Shown here one piece after another: positions 23,461-29,804 of a stretch of 29,804 nt of DNA; the stretch's first letter is position 1, and every line of letters starts with the position of its first letter. The notes below the pieces were generated by a model, which worked only from the letters and a program-made list of their open reading frames with translations, was not told where the DNA came from and ran no database searches. The position numbers were made by a program, and so were the translations under genes. This stretch comes from Gemmatimonadaceae bacterium (lineage in GTDB: Bacteria > Latescibacterota > UBA2968 > UBA8231), in NCBI GenBank assembly GCA_002726335.1, contig PBSR01000140.1, positions 1 to 29,804 of the forward strand, in the 5' to 3' direction.

Positions 23461-25389
23461 CTATCCTATCGACCGGCGCATCTCTTCGGTGAAATGGCGC
23501 ACTTGCGGCCCTATCGTGTGATACAGCGTCACCAGTTCAGCAGGGCTCATCAACGGCTGATCGAGAAACCCTTCGGGCAGGAAGGGACGCGCCGTGCCCC
23601 AGTCTTCGTCCTCGAAGGCCTTGGCCAGAGGGTAGCCGCCGTCTCGTGGGAAGGGATAGAGGATCTGGCCGACGACATCGGCGATGCCGACGAGGAAGGA
23701 CAGTCCGTCATCCACTGCGGGGGCGTGATGGGAGAGCACGGAGTTGCCCAGCTGGTCTGCCATCTGCCACTTGCGCACGAGAATGTCGCCGGCTGTGGTG
23801 TGCGTCAGACCACCCGCCACATCGCGCTCCGCCTCCAACATGGGGATCTGCCAGCGGCGCTCCTGCAGTTCGTCGCGCACAAGCGGGAACAGCCCGGGGT
23901 AGGCAAAGACCATGACACCCTTGCCGACATCATGCAACGAACCGGCGGCCATGGCGTTGATCGAGGCGTAGTCGAGGCCCAGCCGCTTCGGCAGGTTGAT
24001 ACTGCGCAGCACCGCCAGCCCGTCGACGTGTAATCCCAGGCCGTCGACATTGCCCATGCCTTCCACCTCACCGTCCAGAGGAAAGGACAGGATGTGGGCG
24101 GCGAACCCCACGGCCAGATTGTGCACCCACAGATCTTCGAGGCGGAAACCCTTCTCGTCGATCGCTGCCAGCGCGGTGCGCACGGAGGCGCTGGCCACGA
24201 GGCCGACGACGACGTTCTTGCCGAGCAGGATGACGGCACGGTCGATCTGCGAGATCTCTGCTTTGAAGCCGTAGTTTACCGAGTTCGCCTGCCGCAGGAT
24301 GGTAGCGCAGGTCAGTGGATCCACCCGGATCACGTCGATCCATTCCTTCAGGTCACTGCCGGGATCGCGCGCCAGCTTGCTGATCTTCTCATAGACCTGG
24401 GGGATCGGCGGCAGCGTCGACATCGTCTCGATATCATCGACGATACGGCTGCGGATCTGTTGTGGCGCCAGCTCCTCCTCTTCCTCCTCCGCTGCCGTCA
24501 CCGGTTCGGCCCCGAGATGGCGCGTCATGATCGACTGCATGCGTTCCTCGTCGATCCGTGACCGACGCAAGGTGCGCACGCCCAGGTCTTTCAACCCCTG
24601 GCGATGCACCGCCGAGATCTCATCGACCTCGTCGTAGACCAGGTAGAGTGTCGCCTGGTAACTGCGGCGGTTGATGGAGAACAGACGAGCCATCAGCGTC
24701 GGGTTGCCCTGGCAACGGGTCGACACGAGGATGACACGAATGGCATCGCGTACGCCAGGGCGCTTGAGAGAGAGAATGACCTCCGTCGTCGTCGGCAGGA
24801 TCATGTACCGGGCGAGGCGCTCGGGGGCCGCCTCATTCAGCGCCCCGATCACGTTGCGCGCCAGGGCCAGGTACTCCATCACCGGGCGCTGTGCGGGGTC
24901 GGACAGGCGTTTCTCGTCGGTGACGCCTTCGCCGAAGACGACGACGGGGCCTTCCGGCTTGGCTTCGTCTGCTGGCAGGCGTTCGTTCCAGATGTCGACA
25001 GCGTCACGCGTCCAGCGCTCACTGCGGTTCTTGCGATATACCTCGAGAATGCGTTGCCGCAGCTCTTCTGACTGGAAGGGTCTGGCGACGAAACCCTCGA
25101 CTCCGACCTGCGAGGCGGCAACGATGTCATCACGCCCTGCTTCACCCGAGACCAGCAGGGCCGGCAGGTAGCGGTGATGGGGCTGGTCCCGCATCCAGCG
25201 GACCAGATCGACGCCGCTCTCTCCGGGAAGCGAGAGCTCGGACAGGACCAGATCGATCCCCCCCGCGTCGAGCAATGTACGCGCTGTCTGTACGTCGACG
25301 GCACGCACGGCGTCCATCTTCCAATGGCCGAGCAGCTCGAGAATCTCGTCGGCTACGGCGTCGTCTTGTTCTACCACCAGAATATCCAC
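23461..25389 (-). CDS. degenerate receiver domain-HDOD regulatory protein
   Basis: About 642 residues from GTG 25389. Residues 1-115 form a CheY-like receiver (VDILVVEQDDA; acidic pair D9-D10). The phospho-acceptor position is Glu (E51, in DLVLSELSLPGESG), and the usual switch Lys is Arg (FVARPF), so ordinary phosphorylation is unlikely. A middle region of unclear type follows, then an acidic EEEEEE linker. The C-terminal HDOD domain has LPPIPQVYEKISKLARDP, DPLTCATILRQANS, and an HDVGK pair like HD phosphohydrolases. HDOD proteins are signalling components linked to motility, DNA competence or stress responses. The frame is open from TTG 25446, but the receiver begins at 25389; no ribosome binding site is clear. 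It sits directly upstream of tdh. Confidence 0.82.
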   Translation of the reverse strand: MDILVVEQDDAVADEILELLGHWKMDAVRAVDVQTARTLLDAGGIDLVLSELSLPGESGVDLVRWMRDQPHHRYLPALLVSGEAGRDDIVAASQVGVEGFVARPFQSEELRQRILEVYRKNRSERWTRDAVDIWNERLPADEAKPEGPVVVFGEGVTDEKRLSDPAQRPVMEYLALARNVIGALNEAAPERLARYMILPTTTEVILSLKRPGVRDAIRVILVSTRCQGNPTLMARLFSINRRSYQATLYLVYDEVDEISAVHRQGLKDLGVRTLRRSRIDEERMQSIMTRHLGAEPVTAAEEEEEELAPQQIRSRIVDDIETMSTLPPIPQVYEKISKLARDPGSDLKEWIDVIRVDPLTCATILRQANSVNYGFKAEISQIDRAVILLGKNVVVGLVASASVRTALAAIDEKGFRLEDLWVHNLAVGFAAHILSFPLDGEVEGMGNVDGLGLHVDGLAVLRSINLPKRLGLDYASINAMAAGSLHDVGKGVMVFAYPGLFPLVRDELQERRWQIPMLEAERDVAGGLTHTTAGDILVRKWQMADQLGNSVLSHHAPAVDDGLSFLVGIADVVGQILYPFPRDGGYPLAKAFEDEDWGTARPFLPEGFLDQPLMSPAELVTLYHTIGPQVRHFTEEMRRSIG

Positions 25390-25502
25390 GTAGCGAAAAT
25401 ATGTCACCGGCAAGTTGAGGCCAAAGAGCAGAGATTGCGGCAGCAATCATCCTGAGTAGATTCGTCCGGCAATTGTGTAGCTTGATGGGGCCGGTCGGAT
25501 AT

Positions 25503-25531
25503 TTGCCTGACCGCCCTTTTGTCGTTCTAGT
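25503..25531 (+). promoter_or_regulatory. weak candidate promoter for the creatininase-yciO-sppA unit
   Basis: TTGCCT (25503-25508) and TCTAGT (25526-25531) are separated by 17 bases in the roughly 200-base gap between divergent genes. The boxes match only four and three consensus positions, and the predicted start would give a ~50-base leader to ATG 25588. Confidence 0.22.
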
Positions 25532-25587
25532 TAGCTGTGAAGCGTCCCTCCCCATGGCTCCGCCCGGCGAAGGATCCGGACCACGAC

Positions 25588-26316
25588 ATGCTCCTCAAGC
25601 ATCTCCGCCCCTATCAACTGCGTCAGGCCGTCGCCGACGACCGGCCTCTGCTGGTGCCCACCGGCTGCGTCGAGACCCATGGTCCGCATATGGCTATCGG
25701 CCACGACACCATCATCGTCGAGGAGATCTGCGAGCGCATCGCCCGGCGGATGGACGTCGTCATCGCGCCGCCCTTCGACTTCGGCCCCACCGGCTACGCC
25801 CTGGGCGGGCCGGCGGAAGGCACCATCGACCCCGACTACGACGCTCATGCCCGTTTCGTGAAATCCATCCTGCACAACTACCTGCAGATGGGGTTTGGAC
25901 GCATCTACGTGCCGATCATTCATCAGGGCATGAACGCTCCCCTGGCCCTGGCCTTCAAGAAAGCAGCGGCAGAGCTTGCCTTCGAATCCATCCTCGACGC
26001 CGGACATCCTCGCGGTTGGTGGGCTGACTCGAAGCTGAAGGACGAGGCCCGCTGGGGCGCCATCGATGTGCAGCCCATGATTCTGCCGGCGGCTTCACCG
26101 CCGGCGGGTGGCGATCACGCCGGTTACAACGAGACCTCCTTCCTGATGGCCACGCGACCGGAACTGGTGCAGCAGGAACGTCTCGATATCGACGAGGCGC
26201 CCTGGTACTGCCGTCAGGACGAGGAGCGCAACAGCTGGACGGCCAATGTCGAACACGGACAGGCCATGGTCGACGCTGTCGTCGACGCCTGGATCGAGCA
26301 TCTGGGGGGAGGCTGA
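25588..26316 (+). CDS. creatininase-family amidohydrolase
   Basis: The 242-residue protein has the metal-binding opening of the family, PTGCVETHGPHMAIGHDT. E29, H31 and D40 correspond to creatininase ligands. It also has the central IIHQGMNAP segment and GYNETS near residue 180. Relatives include creatinine amidohydrolase and MftE/FAPy-type hydrolases that open cyclic amides or cut peptides. The exact substrate is unknown, and the usual GHGGN loop is changed to HQGMN. ATG 25588 is chosen by family start; the frame is open from GTG 25537 and the ribosome binding site is weak. The next gene starts three bases after the stop, indicating an operon. Confidence 0.8.
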   Translation: MLLKHLRPYQLRQAVADDRPLLVPTGCVETHGPHMAIGHDTIIVEEICERIARRMDVVIAPPFDFGPTGYALGGPAEGTIDPDYDAHARFVKSILHNYLQMGFGRIYVPIIHQGMNAPLALAFKKAAAELAFESILDAGHPRGWWADSKLKDEARWGAIDVQPMILPAASPPAGGDHAGYNETSFLMATRPELVQQERLDIDEAPWYCRQDEERNSWTANVEHGQAMVDAVVDAWIEHLGGG

Positions 26317-26319
26317 CAG

Positions 26320-26943
26320 ATGGCCGACGTGCTGCACATCGATCCCGAACACCTGAAGATGCGACCCATACGGCGCGCCGTGGAAACCCTCCGAGACGGC
26401 GGCGTCATCATCTACCCGACGGATACGGTGTACGGCTTCGGCTGCGACATCACCAGCAAATCGGCGGTGGAGCGCATCCAGCGGATCAAGGGACGTGACA
26501 GTCGCAAACCCATGTCTTTTGTCTGTGCTGATCTCACCGATATCAGCAACTATGCGCAGGTTTCGAACTTCGCCTATCGGATACTGCGCCGACTGCTGCC
26601 CGGGGCTTATACCTTCGTCCTGCCGGCCACGAAGGAAACGCCGAAGCTGTTGCGCAGCCGGCAGAAGACGGTGGGTATTCGCATTCCAGACCACACTGTA
26701 TCCACCGGTCTGGTGACGCAGCTGGGCCGTCCCCTTCTCAGTACCAGCGCCAACCGTTCCGATCAGGACACCATCACCGACCCCTTTACGCTGGAGGAGG
26801 AGCTCGGCAACGAGGTCGACCTGATTCTCGAGTGCGGCGAGCTTCCGGTGCTGCCCTCGAGCGTGGTCTCTCTCATCGGTGATGAAATCGAGATCCTGCG
26901 CGAGGGATCCGGGGACCTGTCACTGCTGCGGGAATCGGTGTGA
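26320..26943 (+). CDS. Sua5/YciO/YrdC-family protein, closest to YciO
   Basis: The 207-residue protein has the YrdC fold that binds ATP and, in TsaC/Sua5, makes threonylcarbamoyl-AMP for tRNA t6A37. Visible motifs are GGVIIYPTDTVYGFGCDI, RIKGRDSRKPMSF, LLPGAYTFVLPATKETP, VGIRIPD and LSTSANRS. The N-terminus (HIDPEHLKMRPIRRAVETL) and the ending (ILREGSGDLSLL) align better with E. coli YciO (HPDNPQQRLINQAVE, VVREGVGDV) than with TsaC. The KGR and SAN residues of TsaC-type catalysis are nevertheless kept, so it may be the cell's working threonylcarbamoyladenylate synthase. It lies three bases after the creatininase-family gene, and its TGA overlaps the GTG start of the protease gene. Confidence 0.88.
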   Translation: MADVLHIDPEHLKMRPIRRAVETLRDGGVIIYPTDTVYGFGCDITSKSAVERIQRIKGRDSRKPMSFVCADLTDISNYAQVSNFAYRILRRLLPGAYTFVLPATKETPKLLRSRQKTVGIRIPDHTVSTGLVTQLGRPLLSTSANRSDQDTITDPFTLEEELGNEVDLILECGELPVLPSSVVSLIGDEIEILREGSGDLSLLRESV

Positions 26944-29405
26944 TCGGAGCCGCAGCACCGACCCTCGCGGACGCGACGGTCACCAGATTCAGACCCTGGT
27001 GTTCCGCCCTGGTCATCCTCATCCTGCCTCTGTCCACGGCAGCGCAGTTCACGCCGTACGCGGCGCGCACCCAGTTCCTGCAGTCACCGCCGGGCTCGAG
27101 CCCGACGGGACTTCTGGGATACATAAACCCCGCCATCCTCGGCCGATTGACCGCGCCGGAGAACGTCATCGGCTGGTCGACGGAGCGCGCCCGGGCAAAG
27201 GTTGTCAACGACTGGGGCATCTACTCCGCCTTTCCGCATCTCGGCTTCGGTGCCGTCCGGCGCCACGGGCCCGGAGACGTTGAATACAATGAGTATCGCC
27301 TCGGGCTTGGCGGCGGTGACGGTGCCATCAGCTCCGGACTCGCCTGGGGCTGGTCCTCCGGGGACACTGCACCCGATCCGGTGTTCGTCGCCGGCGTGGT
27401 CCTGCAGCCCGATCGGTCCTGGTCGCTCGGCACGACGTGGACGGCCACAACAGACGGTGACTCCCGGGAATGGGCCGGTGATCTCGGCTGGCGCCCCTTC
27501 GCCTCAACGCGTCTGAGTCTGTTCGCGGAGGGGGCCCTCGGCTGGGATACCGGGGACCGCACCTACTGGAGCGCTGGAGCAGATGCTCGGCTCTTGCCGG
27601 GGTTCCACGTGACGGGACGCTATATCGACGACCGCACGATCAGCGTGGGGGTCCGGCTCGAGTTCGGCGAGGCGGGACTTTGGACGCAGGGGCAGCGGGA
27701 CAGGGGCCGTGGCGGCCACAGCCGGGGCCTGCATCTGCTCCGTTTCGGTCCCCATCGCGGCGACGCGGCGACGCCGCTGCTGCCCGATCGCCCTTCTTTT
27801 CTGCAGCTGGATCTGCATGGCCCGGTGCGGCACCGGGCCTATCCCCTGTTCGACGAAGGCCGCCCGCTGCTCGACCTGTTGCGCACGCTGCGGCGTGTCG
27901 AGACCGATCCGTCCCTGTCGGGTGTGGCGTTGAATCTGTCCGGGCTGCGTATCGATGCGGCCATGTCCTGGGAACTGCGCCAGCGACTGCAGGCTCTGCG
28001 CGACAACGGCAACACCGTCATCGTCTATATCGATCGCGCCGACATGCGCCGCTATCACCTGGCATCGGTGGCGGATGTTGTCGTCCTCGACCCGGCGGGG
28101 CTGATCGTTCTGCAGGGCGTCGCCGCCGGCCAGGTATACCTGCGGGGCGCCCTCGACAAGCTGGGCATCGGCAGCCAGGAATGGCGCTATCATGAATACA
28201 AGTCCGCCTTCGAGCCGGTGAACCGCACCGGCATGTCCGAGCGTGACCGCGAGCAGTGGCAGGCACTGCTGGAAGACGATTACGGTCGCGCCCGTCACGA
28301 CATCACCGCCTCTCGGAGTCTCGCTGCTACGGCCTTTGACAGCCTGGTCAACGATGTGACCAGTCTGCTCCCGGAGGATGCCCTGGAGGCGGGTCTGGTC
28401 GACATCATCGGCCGCTGGCCGATGATGGAACAGATTGCCGTGCAGCACGGCGGTACCGGCGGCCTCGTTGAGACATCGGAGCTGAACCATACTGTCGTCG
28501 AAGACTGGGGCGCGCCACCGACGCTGGCCGTGGTCTACGCCCTGGGTATCTGTGCCATGGACAGCGGCATCCGAGCCCGGGCACTGGCAGCAGAACTGCG
28601 CGACCTGGCCGAAGACGATGGTGTACGGGCCGTCGTCCTGCGCGTCGACTCGCCGGGAGGCGACCCCCTGGCCTCTGACCTGGTGGCCGACGCGGCAGCA
28701 GCCTGCCGCCTGCAGAAACCCGTCATCGTTTCGCAGGCCCGCCTGGCAGCCTCTGGCGGCTACTGGATCTCGATGGAGAGCGACGCCATCGTCGCCACGC
28801 CGGCGACGATCACCGGTAGCATCGGTGTCATCGGCGGCTGGCTCTACAACCAGGGATTCCGGGAGCGCCTCGGACTCTCGGTGGACCATGTGCAGATTGG
28901 AGACCATGCCGATCTGGGCCTTGGTCTGCCCCTGCCGCTGCTGGGTAGGCCGTTGCCGGACCGCGCCCTGACCGACGAAGAGGTACAGCGCACCGATCGC
29001 GTGCTGACGTCGCTGTACGATGGTTTCGTCGCCCGCGTCGCGGCGGCGCGCAAGCGCTCGAAGGCACAGATCGATTCGGCGGCTCGTGGTCGCGTCTGGG
29101 CTGGCAGCGCCGCCATGGAGCAGGGGCTTGTGGACACTCTGGGAGGGCTGCGCACGGCACTCCAGCTGGCCAGAACCCGCGCCGGGATCTCATCAGAAAG
29201 ACCCGTGCGCGTCGTCGAATGGCCACAGCTGAGTTGGTTTTCCTTCCGCGACTGGCCCGCAATGGTGCGCACCGGCCTGCCGGCTCGGACACAGACACCA
29301 CCGCCGTCGTGGTACTCCTGGCTGCAGTTCCGCCTCGACCACAACGGCCAGCCCCTCGTCCTGCTGCCACAACCGGTGCTCGAGCAGGTCGGCCCCGGAC
29401 ACTAG
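26940..29405 (+). CDS. beta-barrel-like domain fused to SppA-type S49 peptidase
   Basis: The 821-residue protein has a signal peptide (WCSALVILILPLSTAA, cut before QFTPY). A Gly/aromatic-rich alternating region follows (about residues 40-265; GLLGYINPAILGRL, LGLGGGDGAISSGLAWGW, ISVGVRLEFGEAGLW) resembling an outer-membrane barrel. A full-length two-domain SppA comes next. Catalytic residues match E. coli SppA: Lys in YKSAFEPVNR (K421) and Ser in AASGGYWIS (S605), followed by the GSIGVIGG oligomerisation and substrate strand. SppA degrades cleaved signal peptides and lipoprotein remnants. The normal enzyme is inner-membrane anchored; here the N-terminal part would place it differently. The GTG start overlaps the previous stop (GTGA), so translation is coupled. 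The gene ends in TAG. Confidence 0.85.
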   Translation: MIGAAAPTLADATVTRFRPWCSALVILILPLSTAAQFTPYAARTQFLQSPPGSSPTGLLGYINPAILGRLTAPENVIGWSTERARAKVVNDWGIYSAFPHLGFGAVRRHGPGDVEYNEYRLGLGGGDGAISSGLAWGWSSGDTAPDPVFVAGVVLQPDRSWSLGTTWTATTDGDSREWAGDLGWRPFASTRLSLFAEGALGWDTGDRTYWSAGADARLLPGFHVTGRYIDDRTISVGVRLEFGEAGLWTQGQRDRGRGGHSRGLHLLRFGPHRGDAATPLLPDRPSFLQLDLHGPVRHRAYPLFDEGRPLLDLLRTLRRVETDPSLSGVALNLSGLRIDAAMSWELRQRLQALRDNGNTVIVYIDRADMRRYHLASVADVVVLDPAGLIVLQGVAAGQVYLRGALDKLGIGSQEWRYHEYKSAFEPVNRTGMSERDREQWQALLEDDYGRARHDITASRSLAATAFDSLVNDVTSLLPEDALEAGLVDIIGRWPMMEQIAVQHGGTGGLVETSELNHTVVEDWGAPPTLAVVYALGICAMDSGIRARALAAELRDLAEDDGVRAVVLRVDSPGGDPLASDLVADAAAACRLQKPVIVSQARLAASGGYWISMESDAIVATPATITGSIGVIGGWLYNQGFRERLGLSVDHVQIGDHADLGLGLPLPLLGRPLPDRALTDEEVQRTDRVLTSLYDGFVARVAAARKRSKAQIDSAARGRVWAGSAAMEQGLVDTLGGLRTALQLARTRAGISSERPVRVVEWPQLSWFSFRDWPAMVRTGLPARTQTPPPSWYSWLQFRLDHNGQPLVLLPQPVLEQVGPGH

Positions 29406-29422
29406 CGAAGGGAGAGCATCCA

Positions 29423-29804
29423 TGGAAGCCGAGGGCGCCCGCGCCATTTATTCCGAGCTGGGCGCTGTACCCGTGATCAACGCCATGGGCAACCTGACCA
29501 TGCTCGGCGGCTCAAGCCCTTCGGCCACAGTACGAGCCGCCATGGAACAGGCGGGCCGCTTCTACGTCGATATGGATCAGCTGCTGGAAGGGTCTGGACG
29601 GGTGGTCGCTGACCTGCTGGGCTGCGAAGCAGCCCTGGTCACCCCCGGGTGTGCCGCTGCTCTGCTGCTGGGTACGGCAGCCTGCGTCGCCGGAGACGAT
29701 CCTGAACGCATGTCTCGACTGCCAGACACGACCGGCATGAAGGGCGAGGTCGTCATCCAGGCGCCACAGCATTACAAATACGAACGGGTGGTACGCATGG
29801 CCGG
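29423..29804 (+). CDS. SelA-like PLP-dependent enzyme, N-terminal part (runs off the end)
   Basis: Only the first 127 residues lie in this segment. They begin MEAEGARAIYSELGAVPVIN, followed by GGSSPSATVRAAMEQA, a region with YVDMDQLLEGSGRVVADLLGC, and EAALVTPGCAAALLLGTAAC. This is the usual start of the SelA-like fold-type I PLP family, which includes selenocysteine synthase and the D-glucosaminate-6-phosphate ammonia-lyase group. The PLP lysine would lie beyond the end. GGGAGA precedes ATG 29423 at good spacing, and the gene starts 17 bases after the SppA-like gene. A sugar-amine lyase or aminotransferase role is more likely than selenocysteine synthesis, since nothing else here suggests selenium use; this is inference. 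Confidence 0.75.

Noticed and set aside
27504..28907. Minus-strand open frame of 467 codons opposite the SppA-like gene
   Set aside because: The plus strand carries intact S49 catalytic motifs; the opposite frame has none.
29423..29804. Selenocysteine synthase (selA) as the identity of the last gene
   Set aside because: Only the general SelA-like N-terminal region is visible, many non-selenium enzymes share it, and no selB, selD or tRNA-Sec is seen here.

Overview
This is a GC-rich, gene-dense bacterial segment. There are about 24 protein-coding genes on both strands. I see no rRNA, tRNA, CRISPR array or insertion sequence, and no gene-free stretch longer than about 200 bases. A TonB-dependent receptor with an N-terminal carboxypeptidase-like repeat domain and a C-terminal Phe, together with a beta-barrel-like domain fused to an SppA protease, indicates a Gram-negative (diderm) cell. 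The mix of Gfo/Idh/MocA dehydrogenases, propeller glycosidase-like proteins, a creatininase-family protein and a DUF4159 protein recalls uncultivated FCB-group or Latescibacterota-type heterotrophs. That placement is inference only. TGA, TAA and TAG are all used as ordinary stops.

Layout. 1-750: 3' half of rtcB behind an abrupt non-coding junction. 855-1500: MntA/HepT-type toxin-antitoxin pair, with a good candidate promoter almost on top of the antitoxin start. 1545-2620: divergent EVE-domain protein and GNAT acetyltransferase. 2682-5537: GT-C-type membrane glycosyltransferase followed by a five-bladed-propeller glycosidase-like protein. 5548-8807 (minus): glutathionyl-hydroquinone reductase followed by a TonB-dependent receptor. 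8974-17303: a carbohydrate block with a BNR/sialidase-like propeller, a UxuA-like protein lacking a canonical metal ligand, an FMN reductase, two Gfo/Idh/MocA oxidoreductases, a zinc alcohol dehydrogenase and a GH36-like hydrolase. 17433-19349: an ECF sigma factor fused to one membrane segment and a DUF4159 domain, broken by an in-frame TAG. 19383-21198: SulP anion transporter preceded by an 88-base segment able to fold into a multi-helix junction that ends at the start codon. 21205-25389 (minus): degenerate receiver-HDOD regulator, tdh and kbl, probably one operon for threonine breakdown. 25588-29405: creatininase-family protein, YciO/Sua5-type protein and barrel-SppA fusion, tightly coupled. 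29423-end: start of a SelA-like PLP enzyme.

How it fits together. Threonine dehydrogenase and 2-amino-3-ketobutyrate ligase form a complete threonine-to-glycine route. The 9-17 kb block looks like uptake-independent processing and oxidation of an unusual sugar or sugar acid, with substrate unknown. The most unusual items are the membrane-linked sigma factor/DUF4159 gene with its amber codon, the structured leader in front of sulP, the receiver domain with Glu in place of the phospho-acceptor Asp, and the barrel-protease fusion.
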